Positions 26,990 through 37,223 of a DNA stretch of 64,000 nucleotides are shown here, one piece after another. The translations under genes were made by a program, and so were the position numbers. Position 1 is the first letter of the stretch; each line of letters opens with the position of its first letter. Source of the DNA: RBC038 sp041390625 (GTDB lineage: Bacteria; Chloroflexota; Dehalococcoidia; UBA2979); the NCBI GenBank assembly GCA_041390625.1, contig JAWKPM010000001.1:310001-374000 (forward strand), in the 5' to 3' direction. The notes below the pieces were generated by a model that was given only the letters and a program-made list of their open reading frames with translations, had not been told where the DNA came from and did no database searches.

Positions 26990-27029
26990 CAATCTTTGTT
27001 TGGTGGAACGCGCCGGAAGGGCAACATCG

Positions 27030-27740
27030 ATGGCCAATGAAGCAACCGGCGCACCGATCATCGAGGTGAACGACCTCGTGAAGACCTACGACACGGGTGC
27101 CGTCCTCGTGCAGGCGTTGCGCGGCGTCTCGATGTCGGTCGGGCGCGGCGAGATGGTCGCGATCATGGGCCCATCGGGCTGCGGAAAGACGACGCTGCTG
27201 AACTGCCTGTCGGGCATCGACGAGCCGACGTCGGGCGTCGTGCGCATCGAGGGCACGGACCTCGCCAGCCTCGATGACGACACGCGCACGAACTACCGCG
27301 CGCGACGCATGGGCTTCGTCTTCCAGTTCTACAACCTGCTCCCGGTCCTCTCGGCCGCCGAGAACGTCGAGCTCCCGCTGCTTGTCTCCGGAACCTCGCC
27401 CGGCGAGGCCCGCGAGCGCGCCATGTCCGCGCTCGAGCGCGTCGGGCTTGCTCAGGTCTGGCGCCAGCGCCCTGCCGAGCTGTCCGGCGGCCAGCGGCAG
27501 CGCGTCACGATCGCGCGCGCCCTGGTGAACGACCCCGCCATCGTGTGGGCCGACGAGCCGACGGGCGACCTCGACTCCGCGACGGCGGGCGAGATCATGA
27601 ACCTGATGCAGTCCCTCAACGAGGAGCAGCAGCAGACCTTCGTCATCGTCTCCCACGACCGAGGCGTGGCCGAGCGCTGCCACCGCATCGTGCACATGCG
27701 CGACGGCGCGATCGAGCGCGAGGAGCGCAACCATGGATAG
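27030..27740 (+). CDS. MacB/LolD-type ABC transporter ATP-binding protein
   Basis: A 236-residue ATPase that energises the FtsX-type permease encoded next. Walker A is GPSGCGKT (47-54), the Q-loop is FVFQFYNLLPVL, the signature is LSGGQRQR, Walker B is AIVWADEPTGDLD and the switch His is in VSHD. The ATG at 27030 has GGAAGGG upstream. The 3' end overlaps the permease start by 8 bases, so the subunits are made together. Proteins of this type export lipoproteins, peptides or drugs, or transmit mechanical signals. Confidence 0.93.
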   Translation: MANEATGAPIIEVNDLVKTYDTGAVLVQALRGVSMSVGRGEMVAIMGPSGCGKTTLLNCLSGIDEPTSGVVRIEGTDLASLDDDTRTNYRARRMGFVFQFYNLLPVLSAAENVELPLLVSGTSPGEARERAMSALERVGLAQVWRQRPAELSGGQRQRVTIARALVNDPAIVWADEPTGDLDSATAGEIMNLMQSLNEEQQQTFVIVSHDRGVAERCHRIVHMRDGAIEREERNHG

Positions 27741-30700
27741 CCTCTTCGGCATCCCACTCACGAGCATCATGATCGGGCTGCTGATCCTGCTCGCGGTCGC
27801 CCTCGGCGCCGTCGGGTACGTGGCACTGCGGCAGCCACTCCTACTGCGAATGGGCCTGCGAAACATTCGACGTCGAGCCTCGCAGACGACCCTGATCGTC
27901 GTCGGGCTGATGCTCTCGACGCTGATCATCAGCGCGGCGTTCGCGACCGGCGACACGGTCGGCTACTCGATCACCAACGAGGTCTACAACCAGCTCCAGG
28001 AAACCGACCTCGTCATCTCCTTCGACCCCGATCGAGCCGAGGTCGGTGCGCCCCAGCACCTGACGAACGCTGACGTCGAGGCGTTTCGCGCTCAGTTCGC
28101 CTCGAACCCGGACATCGACGGCATCACCAGCGCCGTCGAGTTCGGCGCGCCCGTCATTAACACTGAGCGCCGCCTCTCCGAGCCGACGGCCCGGGTCCTC
28201 GGCGTCGACCCGGCGACGGTCGACCAGTTCGGCGGCCTACGCCTGCTCAACGGAGAGCACGTCTCGGCGACCTCGCTCACCGACACGGTCGCGTACATCA
28301 CGCAGGACCTCGCCGACTCGATCGACAGCGGCGCGGGCGACACAGTCACCATCTTCTTCGACAACCAGCCGTACCAGTTCCAGATCGGGAACGTCATTCA
28401 GGACGTCGCGGCAACGGTGCAGGTCTTCGGCTCAGGCGGCGGCGGCGCGCTCGTCACGACCATCGAGACAGCACGTTCGATCACCAACCGACCCGACGAG
28501 GTCGACTCGATTGCCGTCTCCGTGGCGGGTGGCGTCCGAAACAACCTCGACCGCACCGACGCCGTCGAGTCCGAGATCAACGACTACCTCGACACCCCCG
28601 GCGCGATTCCCGCACAGGTCGCCACCACCAAGCCCGAGCTCGTGGACCTCGCAGCGACCATCGGCTCGTTCTTCGTGACCTTCTTCGTGCTGTTCGGCCT
28701 GTTCTCGATCGCGGCCGGCGTGCTGCTGATCTTCCTGATCTTCATCATGCTCGCCGCCGAGCGGCGCTCGGAGATGGGGATGGCGCGCGCCATCGGCATG
28801 ACGCGCCTCCACCTGACCGAGTCGTTCCTCGCCGAGGGCATGGCGTACAACCTCGGCTCGGCCGCGGTGGGCGGACTGCTCGGGATCGGGGTCGCGTACA
28901 TCCTGATCCTCGTGATGGGGCAGATCTTCGGCGACGACGCCGGCTTCTCGATTGCCTTCCACGTGAATCCTCAGGGCTTCGTCGTCGCCTACAGCCTCGG
29001 CGTCGTGCTCACCTTCATCACCGTCGTCTTCTCCTCGTGGCGCGCGTCGAACCTCAATATCGTGCGCGCGATCCGAGACCTGCCCGAGCCGAACCCGCTC
29101 CGAGACTCCCAGTCCAGCCTGCGCGGGCTCTGGCGAGCCGCGCTCGGCGCGCTCTGGTACCTGATGTGGATCGGGATGGCGAGCCTTTGGGTCGTCGCCG
29201 GCATCGCGCTCTTCGCCATTGGCCTCGGGACATTCGGCCTCGGCATGATCGCCGGTCTACTCCTGGCGGCGTTCTTCATCGCGGGCGCGCGGTCGTGCGC
29301 GAAGCCGTGGTCGGAGGTTCGAGGGCTGAGGCGGATCATCTACCTGCTGTGGTGGGTGGCGTTCAGTGTGCTCGCGCTCGTGACGTGGCTCCTGCTGCGG
29401 ACGCGCGCCTGGGCGAACCGCTACCGCAACGCCGGTGGCTGGGCCGTCTGGATGGTCATCTTCGGCGTGCTGTTCACGTACCTCGGTGGCTGGGTGTGGG
29501 GGCAGGCCTTCGCCTACACCGCCGGAACGACGCTCTTCGTCTTCGCAATCGCGATGCTCGCGGTCTACTTCGGCATGGCGGCCCGGCCCGCGTTCACGAC
29601 CGCCGGTCTCCTCCTCGTCTGGTACTGGCTGCTGCCGCTGCCGTTCTCGCTCTTCGGCAAGGACGGCTGGACCGACCCGGTGGGCGGTCTCGTGAAGCTG
29701 CTCGGGCTGCCCGAGACGAAGGAGATCAACGGCAACATCGAGATGTTCTTCGTCTCCGGGATCAGCATCACGGCGGCGGCGACGATCGTGGTGGTGTTCA
29801 ACGCCGGCTGGTTCCTGGGCGCGGCGAACCGCCTCGGTGCACTGCTCGGCGGCGCGATGCCCGCCGTGCGGACGGCCATCTCGTACCCACTCGCCTCGAG
29901 ATTCCGCACAGGCATGACGCTGTCGATGTTCTGTCTCGTGGTGTTCAGCCTCGTGGTCATGTCGACGCTGAACTCGAACTTCACGCAGCTGTTTCTGGGC
30001 GAGGACGCGCGCGCCGGCTTCGACGTCATCGTCCGCACCAGTGCCAACAACCCGATCGACAACCTCGAGGCCGACCTCCAGGCCGCCGGCTACGACACGG
30101 CCGCGAACATCGAGGGCGTGGGCCGCTTCACGAGCCTGTTCATCGATGGCCGCGAGCAGAACGCCGCAACCACCGCCGATGACAACGGCTACCGGTCGCT
30201 CCTCGTGCAGGGTGCGGACCCGGAGCTCTTCCGCCTCGGGCGCATCCCGCTACAGCTGCGCGCTGCCGGCTACGAGACCGATCAGCAGGTGTTCGACGCC
30301 ATCGACGCAGATCCGACGCTGGCGATCATCGATGCCAACCTCCTCACCATCCCGGGGCAGATCGGCGTGGGTGACGACGCCTTCCGTCTCGAAGAGACCG
30401 AGGCTGACCTTCGAGACACTGCCTGGCAGCCGATTCCCGTCACGATCCGCGACCCCGAGACGGGGATGGAGCAGACGCTCAACATCATCGGCGTCGTCGA
30501 GCCGCAGGTGACCGCCGTCCTCTTCGAGTTCTCGGCGATCATCACCTCGGAACAGGCGATCAGCGGATTCGAGAACGATGGCCACGTCTTCCTCGTGAAC
30601 ACCGTCGACGGCTCCGATGCGGCGGCCCTCCGGGTCGCGCGCGACATCGAGTCCGCGCTCCTCGAGCGAGGCGCCCAGTCCGACTCGATCCCCGATCTCA

Positions 30701-31131
30701 TCGACACGGCGGCGGGCCAGTCGACCGCCTTCCAGTTGCTCTTCGAGGGCTTCATGGGCCTCGGGCTGATCGTGGGCATCGCCGCCCTCGGCGTGATCGC
30801 GTTCCGCACGGTGGTCGAACGACGGCAGCAGATCGGCATGCTGCGCGCGATCGGCTACACGAGGCGGCTGATCGCCCTCTCGTTCTTCCTCGAGTCGTCC
30901 TTCATCGCGTTGACCGGCACGGCGATGGGATTCCTGCTCGGGCTGGCGCTCTCGTACAACCTGCTCACGAGCCCGGACTTCACGGGCGGCACCGAGATCG
31001 ACTTCAGCGTGCCGTGGTTCCGCCTCGCACTCATCGGCGGCATCGCCTACGGCGCGAGCGCCCTCATGACGCTGATCCCGGCCCGCGCCGCCTCGCGCGT
31101 CCCGGTCGCCGAGGCCCTGCGATACGAGTAG
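27733..31131 (+). CDS. FtsX-like ABC permease with enlarged central membrane region
   Basis: A 1132-residue membrane protein. The N-terminal helix and RRRASQTTLIVVGLMLSTL start a first MacB periplasmic-type domain (about 60-290), followed by an FtsX three-helix block (about 310-440). An unusual hydrophobic middle (about 460-740) has some seven to nine helices. A second extracytoplasmic domain (about 750-990) and a C-terminal FtsX block (about 1000-1125) ending RVPVAEALRYE complete the protein. Two FtsX halves in one chain mean a single copy could form the whole transmembrane unit. It overlaps the ATPase gene by 8 bases. A terminator hairpin follows. Confidence 0.88.
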   Translation: MDSLFGIPLTSIMIGLLILLAVALGAVGYVALRQPLLLRMGLRNIRRRASQTTLIVVGLMLSTLIISAAFATGDTVGYSITNEVYNQLQETDLVISFDPDRAEVGAPQHLTNADVEAFRAQFASNPDIDGITSAVEFGAPVINTERRLSEPTARVLGVDPATVDQFGGLRLLNGEHVSATSLTDTVAYITQDLADSIDSGAGDTVTIFFDNQPYQFQIGNVIQDVAATVQVFGSGGGGALVTTIETARSITNRPDEVDSIAVSVAGGVRNNLDRTDAVESEINDYLDTPGAIPAQVATTKPELVDLAATIGSFFVTFFVLFGLFSIAAGVLLIFLIFIMLAAERRSEMGMARAIGMTRLHLTESFLAEGMAYNLGSAAVGGLLGIGVAYILILVMGQIFGDDAGFSIAFHVNPQGFVVAYSLGVVLTFITVVFSSWRASNLNIVRAIRDLPEPNPLRDSQSSLRGLWRAALGALWYLMWIGMASLWVVAGIALFAIGLGTFGLGMIAGLLLAAFFIAGARSCAKPWSEVRGLRRIIYLLWWVAFSVLALVTWLLLRTRAWANRYRNAGGWAVWMVIFGVLFTYLGGWVWGQAFAYTAGTTLFVFAIAMLAVYFGMAARPAFTTAGLLLVWYWLLPLPFSLFGKDGWTDPVGGLVKLLGLPETKEINGNIEMFFVSGISITAAATIVVVFNAGWFLGAANRLGALLGGAMPAVRTAISYPLASRFRTGMTLSMFCLVVFSLVVMSTLNSNFTQLFLGEDARAGFDVIVRTSANNPIDNLEADLQAAGYDTAANIEGVGRFTSLFIDGREQNAATTADDNGYRSLLVQGADPELFRLGRIPLQLRAAGYETDQQVFDAIDADPTLAIIDANLLTIPGQIGVGDDAFRLEETEADLRDTAWQPIPVTIRDPETGMEQTLNIIGVVEPQVTAVLFEFSAIITSEQAISGFENDGHVFLVNTVDGSDAAALRVARDIESALLERGAQSDSIPDLIDTAAGQSTAFQLLFEGFMGLGLIVGIAALGVIAFRTVVERRQQIGMLRAIGYTRRLIALSFFLESSFIALTGTAMGFLLGLALSYNLLTSPDFTGGTEIDFSVPWFRLALIGGIAYGASALMTLIPARAASRVPVAEALRYE

Positions 31132-31157
31132 GCGAAGCCGTCGCTCAGACGAGAAGC

Positions 31158-31189
31158 ACGAGGCCCCTCGCAAACACGAGGGGCCTCGT
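31158..31189. terminator. Bidirectional terminator between exporter and gltB
   Basis: ACGAGGCCCCTCG and CGAGGGGCCTCGT form a perfect 13-bp stem around CAAACA, between the convergent permease and glutamate synthase genes. Confidence 0.75.
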
Positions 31190-31214
31190 TGATCTCGTTG
31201 CGACGTGACGTGCC

Positions 31215-34200
31215 CTAGCCGGCGGCGGAGAGCTCCCGCAGGCTCTGGAGGTGGCGGCGCACGACGGTCATCGCGCCCTCCTCGGTCGGTGAGACCTTCG
31301 GAGCGACCTTCCAGAACTTCGGCAGGTTGAGCTTCCACTCGGCGAGGATCTCGCGGCCGCGAACCGACTCGGTCAGCTCGACGTGGCGGCGAATCAGCGC
31401 TTCGAGGAGTTCGATGTCCTCGGGCGCGGTCACCTGCTCGAGGCCGACGAGCTCCTGGTTCACGCGCGAACGGAAGTCGCCCTGCTCGTCGAGCACGAAC
31501 GCGACACCGTTGGACATGCCGGCGCCAAAGTTGCGCCCGGTCTGACCGAGGATGACGACCACACCATCGGTCATGTACTCGCAGCCGTGGTCGCCGATGC
31601 CCTCGACGACCGCGCGGCCGCCCGAGTTGCGGACCGCGAAGCGTTCACCAGCGCGCCCGGCGACGAAGGCGTTGCCGCCCGTCGCGCCGTACAGCACCGT
31701 GTTCCCGACCAGTACGCCCTCGTGCGAGGGGAAGCCGGCATCGGCCGGCGGACGAATGGCGATCTCGCCGCCATTCATGCCCTTGCCGACGTAGTCGTTC
31801 GCCTGACCGGTCAGGTGCAGCGCCACGCCTCGAGTGAGCCATGCGCCGAAGGACTGACCGGCCGAGCCCTTGAATCGAAGCTCGATGGTGCCCTCGGACA
31901 GACCTTCGTCGCCGTACTTGCGAGCGACCTCACCGGAAAGGCGTCCGCCCACGGTGCGGTCGGTGTTCTTGATGGCGTAGGTCCGCTGGGTGCGGCGACC
32001 GGTGTCGATCGCCTCACGCACGTCCTCGATGATCTGGTCGTCGAGGGGAACGCCCGGCCGCGCATTGCGCTCCTGCATCTGGCGGTGCGGCTGCTTGCCC
32101 GTCGGGTCGACCGGCGCAATGACCTTCGAGAGGTCGAGGCGGTCGGCGCGCGCCCCATCGACGGGCGGGCGCTGGCGGAGCAGGTCGGAGCGCCCGACGA
32201 GCTCCTCGAGCTTCGCGTAGCCGAGCTCGGCCATCACCTCGCGCACCTCCTGCGCCACGAGGCGAAGGAAGTTCACGAGGAACTCCGGCTGGCCGAAGTA
32301 CTTCTCCCGCAGGTCCTCGCGCTGAGTCGCGACGCCCACGGGGCACGTGTTGAGGTGGCACTGGCGGGCCATCTTGCAGCCGACGGCGATCATCGAGGTC
32401 GTGCCGAAGCCGTACTCCTCGGCGCCGAGCATGGCGGCGACCACGAGGTCGCGGCCCGAGTGCATGCCACCGTCGGTGCGCAGGCGGACGCGGCCTCGGA
32501 GGCCGTTGGTCACGAGGACCTGCTGTGTCTCCGCGAGGCCGAGCTCCCACGGGGAGCCCGCGTACTTGATCGAGGACAGGGGCGAGGCGCCCGTACCGCC
32601 GTCGGCACCGGAGATCTGGATGACGTCGGCGTAGCCCTTGGCTACGCCGGCGGCGATCGTACCCACGCCCTCCGAGGCAACGAGCTTCACGCAGATGCGT
32701 GCGCGCGGGTTCGCCATCTTGAGGTCGTAGATGAGCTGCGCCAGGTCCTCGATGGAGTAGATGTCGTGGTGCGGCGGCGGCGAGATGAGCGGAGTGCCCG
32801 GCATCACGTGTCGTAGCGTCGCGATGTAGGGCGACACCTTGTGCCCGGGCAGCTGCCCGCCCTCGCCCGGCTTCGAGCCCTGCGAGATCTTGATCTCGAG
32901 CTCGGTCGCGCCGGCGAGGTAGGCTGGCGTCACGCCGAAGCGGCCCGAGGCCACCTGCTTCACCTGTGAGTTGGCGTCGCGCTTGTCGCCCTGCGGCGAG
33001 TAGCGCCGCGGGTCCTCGCCACCCTCGCCGGTGTTGGAGCGCCCACCGAGGATGTTCATCGCGCGAGCGATGTCCTCGTGGGCCTCGGGCGAGAGCGCGC
33101 CGAGCGACATCGCGCCCGTCGCGAAGCGCTTCGTGATCTCCTCGATGGACTCGACCTCATCGATGGAGATCGGCTGGCGATCGCTCTCGAAGGCCATGAG
33201 GTCGCGGAGCGCCGCCGGTGGGCGCGCCCGCAAAAGCTCGCGGTATTCGAGGTACTCGGGCCAGCCGCCACCCTGCGCCACCTTGTGGAGGGCGCGCCAG
33301 ACGGCCGGCTCGTTGGCGTGGTAGTCACCGTCGCGGCGGAACTTGTACCAACCGCCGTGCTCCATGCTGACGTCGGGATAGGCGCGCTCGTGGCGCTTGA
33401 GGACGTCGTTGGCGATGTCCTCGTAGTTCACGCCACCGATGCGCGAAGTGGTGCCGGGGAACGAGTGCTCGATGACCTCGTCGCCGACGCCCAGCGCCTC
33501 GAAGATCTGCGCGCCGTGGTAGGACGCGACGGCGGAGATGCCCATCTTCGACATGATCTTGAGGATGCCGGCGTCGACAGCCTGCTCGTACTTCCGCATC
33601 GCCTCGTCGATCGTGCGGTCGCCGAGCTCGCCGTTCGCAACGAGGTTGCGCAGCGTGTCGAACGCGAGGTACGGGTTAACCGCGCTCGCACCGAAGCCGA
33701 TCAGAGCCGCGATGTGGTGAATGTCACGGGCATCGCCGGTCTCCGCCACGATGCTCGCACGCATGCGGCGACCGCGCCGGATCAGCTCGTGATGGACCGT
33801 CGACACCGCGAGGAGCATCGGAATCGGCGCCCAGAGCTCGTCCGTCATGCGGTCCGAGATCACGAGGACGGTGTGCCCCTCCTCGACGGCGAGGGCCGCC
33901 ATCTCGCACAGCTCATCAAGGGCCGTGCGCAGCGCTGCGGCGCCGCCCACGACGGGGAAGCGCGCGTGCAGCGTCGTCAGCTTGAAGTCCTCGACGGGGG
34001 CCTGACGCAGCGCGGCGAGCTCCTCGTCCACCATCAGCGGGCTGGCGAGGTGCACGAGGCGTGCGGCCTCGGGCGCCGCCTCGAGCAGCGAAGCGCGCCG
34101 CCCGAGGTACGTGTCGAGCGACATCACGATCTCTTCGCGGATCGAGTCGATCGGCGGGTTCGTGACCTGCGCGAAGCGCTGCTTGAAGTACGTGTACAGC

Positions 34201-35813
34201 AGGCGCTCGTGGTCCTGCAGCGCCGACAGCGGCGTGTCGTCGCCCATCGAGCCGACGGGCTCCTTGCCGTCCTCAGCCATCGGCTTGATGACGTACTCGA
34301 TCTCCTCGTGGGTGTAGCCGTGCAGGGTCTGCAGCACCTCGACGTCGCCATCGGCGTCGAGACGGACGTGGCCGTTGCTGCGGTGCTTCGAGGAGTCGAG
34401 GTGGTAGAGGTGGCGGCGCACCCAGTCGCCGTACGGGCGCCTCGCGGCGACCTCGCGCTTGATGTCGTCGTTGTGCAGCAGCTGCTGGCGCTCGGTGTCG
34501 ACGGCGATCATCTGGCCGGGGCCGATGCGCCCGGACTCGATGATGTCGGCGAACGGCAGCTCGACGAGGCCGACCTCGGAGCCCATCATCACGAGGCCGT
34601 CACGCGTGACCTGGTAGCGCGCCGGCCGCAGGCCGTTGCGGTCCATGACGGCGGCGGCAATCGTCCCGTTCGTGAAGGCCACCGCGGCCGGGCCGTCCCA
34701 CGGTTCAGTCAGGCAGGCGTGGTACTCGTAGAACGCGCGCAGCGTGGGGTCGAGGTTGGGCATGTTCTCCCACGCCTCGGGGATCAGCATCATCATCGCG
34801 TGCAGGACGCCTCGGCCGGACTGCATCAGCAGCTCCAGCGCCTCGTCGAGGGAGGCGGTGTCCGAACCGATCGGCCAGATCACCGGCAGCAGGTCACCGA
34901 GGTCGTCGCCCCAGATCGAGGAGACGAGCTCCGGGCCTCGGGCGTCCATCCAGTTGCGGTTTCCGAGGAGCGTGTTGATCTCGCCGTTGTGGGCGACGTA
35001 GCGGAACGGCTGCGCCAGCTTCCAGCTCGGGAGCGTGTTCGTGGCGAAGCGCTGGTGGAACAGCGCGATGCCCGAGACGCACATCGGGTTCCCGAGGTCC
35101 GGGTAGAACTGCGCCAGCTGCGGTGCAACCATCAGGCCTTTGTAGACGACCGTCCGAGCGGACATCGAGACGATGTAGGTGTCGAGGTCCTGCTCGCGGT
35201 ATCCGCGCTCCGCACGACGCCGCGCGAGGTAGAGCGCACGCTCGTACTCGACGCCGCGCACGTCGTCCGGCGGGGCGATGAGCAGCTGCTCGATGCCCGG
35301 CAACGAGGAGAGCGCAAGGCCACCGAGCACCGAGGGGTCGATCGGCACCGGCCGCCAGCCGAGGACGGTCAGCCCGCTCTGCTTGACCGCATCCTCGAGG
35401 ATCGCGCGCGCCTGCGGGCGGGCCGCCTCGTCGGTCGGCAGGAAGGCCATCGCGACGCCGAGCGTCTCGGGGTCCTCGATGGTGATGCCGAGGCCCGCGG
35501 CGTCCGCGGCGATGAGCTCGTAGGGGATGCCGATCGTCACGCCGGCACCGTCGCCCGAGGCCGCGTCGGCGGAGACCGCACCTCGATGGGTGAGGTTCAC
35601 GACCGACTGAACGGCCATCTCCACGATGCGGTGGTCACGCCGGCCGTCGATGTAGGCGATGAACCCGGTCCCGCAGGCGTCGTGATCGAGGTCGGCGCTG
35701 TAGAGCGGCGCCTCGAGGCCCGTCAGCGTTCGCGCGAGTGGCCTGGTGACCGGGCCACGCGCCGACGCTTCGCGGGGCGGCCGGGGCGAGCGGTCGTCGG
35801 CGGAGCGTGCCAC
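31215..35813 (-). CDS. gltB: Glutamate synthase large subunit
   Basis: Makes glutamate from glutamine and 2-oxoglutarate. About 1532 residues from the GTG at 35813. The class II amidotransferase domain has its nucleophile Cys at 47 (HDACGTGF), normally exposed by removal of a propeptide. The central domain, the FMN-binding barrel (GEGGEDPRRY, KISQGSKPGEGGQLPGHK), the 3Fe-4S cysteines (CKMARQCHLNTCP) and the C-terminal GXGXG beta-helix are all present. The frame stays open to 35909, but that GTG lies at the predicted transcription start, so a later start is preferred. No gltD small subunit lies beside it. The long open frames on the opposite strand are codon-bias shadows. Confidence 0.93.
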   Translation of the reverse strand: MARSADDRSPRPPREASARGPVTRPLARTLTGLEAPLYSADLDHDACGTGFIAYIDGRRDHRIVEMAVQSVVNLTHRGAVSADAASGDGAGVTIGIPYELIAADAAGLGITIEDPETLGVAMAFLPTDEAARPQARAILEDAVKQSGLTVLGWRPVPIDPSVLGGLALSSLPGIEQLLIAPPDDVRGVEYERALYLARRRAERGYREQDLDTYIVSMSARTVVYKGLMVAPQLAQFYPDLGNPMCVSGIALFHQRFATNTLPSWKLAQPFRYVAHNGEINTLLGNRNWMDARGPELVSSIWGDDLGDLLPVIWPIGSDTASLDEALELLMQSGRGVLHAMMMLIPEAWENMPNLDPTLRAFYEYHACLTEPWDGPAAVAFTNGTIAAAVMDRNGLRPARYQVTRDGLVMMGSEVGLVELPFADIIESGRIGPGQMIAVDTERQQLLHNDDIKREVAARRPYGDWVRRHLYHLDSSKHRSNGHVRLDADGDVEVLQTLHGYTHEEIEYVIKPMAEDGKEPVGSMGDDTPLSALQDHERLLYTYFKQRFAQVTNPPIDSIREEIVMSLDTYLGRRASLLEAAPEAARLVHLASPLMVDEELAALRQAPVEDFKLTTLHARFPVVGGAAALRTALDELCEMAALAVEEGHTVLVISDRMTDELWAPIPMLLAVSTVHHELIRRGRRMRASIVAETGDARDIHHIAALIGFGASAVNPYLAFDTLRNLVANGELGDRTIDEAMRKYEQAVDAGILKIMSKMGISAVASYHGAQIFEALGVGDEVIEHSFPGTTSRIGGVNYEDIANDVLKRHERAYPDVSMEHGGWYKFRRDGDYHANEPAVWRALHKVAQGGGWPEYLEYRELLRARPPAALRDLMAFESDRQPISIDEVESIEEITKRFATGAMSLGALSPEAHEDIARAMNILGGRSNTGEGGEDPRRYSPQGDKRDANSQVKQVASGRFGVTPAYLAGATELEIKISQGSKPGEGGQLPGHKVSPYIATLRHVMPGTPLISPPPHHDIYSIEDLAQLIYDLKMANPRARICVKLVASEGVGTIAAGVAKGYADVIQISGADGGTGASPLSSIKYAGSPWELGLAETQQVLVTNGLRGRVRLRTDGGMHSGRDLVVAAMLGAEEYGFGTTSMIAVGCKMARQCHLNTCPVGVATQREDLREKYFGQPEFLVNFLRLVAQEVREVMAELGYAKLEELVGRSDLLRQRPPVDGARADRLDLSKVIAPVDPTGKQPHRQMQERNARPGVPLDDQIIEDVREAIDTGRRTQRTYAIKNTDRTVGGRLSGEVARKYGDEGLSEGTIELRFKGSAGQSFGAWLTRGVALHLTGQANDYVGKGMNGGEIAIRPPADAGFPSHEGVLVGNTVLYGATGGNAFVAGRAGERFAVRNSGGRAVVEGIGDHGCEYMTDGVVVILGQTGRNFGAGMSNGVAFVLDEQGDFRSRVNQELVGLEQVTAPEDIELLEALIRRHVELTESVRGREILAEWKLNLPKFWKVAPKVSPTEEGAMTVVRRHLQSLRELSAAG

Positions 35814-35909
35814 GAATGTCCCATTCCCTGCCTGCGGTGCGTCTCCCGGCCGAACCGGAAGAGAATCGCAAGCATACTCGATGCGCCACAGTCCCTGCGA
35901 GAGACGCAC

Positions 35910-35938
35910 ATATTGCGCGTTTCGTCACAATCTCGCAA
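35910..35938 (-). promoter_or_regulatory. Promoter of gltB
   Basis: On the minus strand, TTGCGA (35938-35933) and CAATAT (35915-35910) are separated by 17 bases. Transcription would begin near 35903, leaving about 90 bases of leader before the GTG at 35813. Confidence 0.55.
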
Positions 35939-35999
35939 CACCGCTGCAAGCAGACGGCAGCGAATTGCCTGAAATCGGGCCCCCAAGGACCTGTCGACG

Positions 36000-37223
36000 C
36001 TACCCGAGGTCGACCGGCGGGCGTTCCTCCCACACGAGCTGGCGCTCGACGAGGTCCTGCAGCGCGCCGTCGTCCAGGCCGAGCCACTCGCCCAGGACGG
36101 CGCGGCTGTCCTGGCCCATGTCGGGCGAGCTGCCTCGGATGCCCCCGGGCGTCCTCGAAAGACGCACGGGCGTGTTCACGAGGGGGATGCGTCCGATGGT
36201 GTGGTGCTCGACCGGCACGAGCATCTCTCTCGCGGCGACCTGGGGCATCGCCGCCGTCTCGGGAATCGTGTTCAGTGGCCCGCACGGGATGCCGTATTGC
36301 TGCAGCCGCTCGACCCAGTCTGCCGTCGTGCGGTTGAGGAAGCCGGCCGCCAGCAGCGGCTCCAGCTCGCCGTGGTTGCGCGACCGTGCCTGCGAGGTGG
36401 CGAATCGAGGGTCGTCCGCCACCTCGACCACCCCGAGCTCCGCACAGAGCAGGTGCCACTGGTTCGGCACCCCCCACGCCAGCGCCACCACGATGTAGCC
36501 ATCGGCCGTCTGGAACGCCTGGAACGGCACCGCCGAGGGATGGCGCGTCCCGAGGGGCTGCGGTGGCTCGCCGGTGACGTGGTAGCGCATGAAGGCGTTC
36601 TCGAGGATGGCGAGCTGGCAGTCGAGCATCGAGATGTCGACCATCTGCCCTCGACCCGACACGTCGCGCTCTCGCACGGCGGCGAGGATGCCGATGGCGG
36701 CGTACATCCCGGCCGCGATGTCGCCGAGCGAGAGGCCCGGACGCACCGGCCGGCCGCCCGGCTCGCCCGTGATCGACATCACGCCGCCGGCGCCCTGCAC
36801 CACGATGTCGAGGGCGGGCTGGTCACGCATCGGGCCGGTCTGACCGAAGCCGGAGATCGCGCAGTAGATGAGTCTCGGGTTGAGCTCGCTCAACGCCTCG
36901 TAGCCCAGGCCGAGGCCGTCCATCGTGCCCGGTGTGAAGTTCTCGACGACCACGTCGACCTCGCGGACGAGGCGGCGGAAGAGCTCCTTCCCCTCCTCAT
37001 CCTTGAGGTCGATCGCGATGCTGCGCTTGCCTCGATTGATCGAGAAGAAGTAGCCCGACTCACCATCGACCAGCGGGCCGGTGGTGCGCGCGACGTCCCC
37101 GTAGGGCGGGCGCTCGCACTTCACGACGTCGGCGCCGAGGTCCGACAGCGTCATCGTGCAGTACGGGCCCGACAGCACCCACGTCAGGTCGAGGATGCGC
37201 AGTCCCTCTAGCGGACCGGCCAT
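36000..37223 (-). CDS. CaiB/BaiF (family III) CoA-transferase
   Basis: A 407-residue CoA-transferase with the catalytic Asp D168 in LSLGDIAAG, 21 residues before GRGQ. It also has GPLEGLRILDLTWVLSGPY at the start, NRGKRSIAIDLK (63-74), ISGFGQTGPM and LGTRHPSAVPFQ. Of the five relatives in this window it looks most like an orthodox formyl-CoA/succinyl-CoA-type transferase. The ATG at 37223 follows GAAGGAG. The upstream EamA gene overlaps it by 16 bases, so they form one transcription unit. The acyl substrates are unknown. Confidence 0.92.
   Translation of the reverse strand: MAGPLEGLRILDLTWVLSGPYCTMTLSDLGADVVKCERPPYGDVARTTGPLVDGESGYFFSINRGKRSIAIDLKDEEGKELFRRLVREVDVVVENFTPGTMDGLGLGYEALSELNPRLIYCAISGFGQTGPMRDQPALDIVVQGAGGVMSITGEPGGRPVRPGLSLGDIAAGMYAAIGILAAVRERDVSGRGQMVDISMLDCQLAILENAFMRYHVTGEPPQPLGTRHPSAVPFQAFQTADGYIVVALAWGVPNQWHLLCAELGVVEVADDPRFATSQARSRNHGELEPLLAAGFLNRTTADWVERLQQYGIPCGPLNTIPETAAMPQVAAREMLVPVEHHTIGRIPLVNTPVRLSRTPGGIRGSSPDMGQDSRAVLGEWLGLDDGALQDLVERQLVWEERPPVDLG

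Noticed and set aside
33078..35972. 964-codon open frame opposite gltB
   Set aside because: It mirrors gltB codon structure in a high-GC gene; the translation is low-complexity Arg/Val/Asp-rich with no domain, and gltB is unmistakable.
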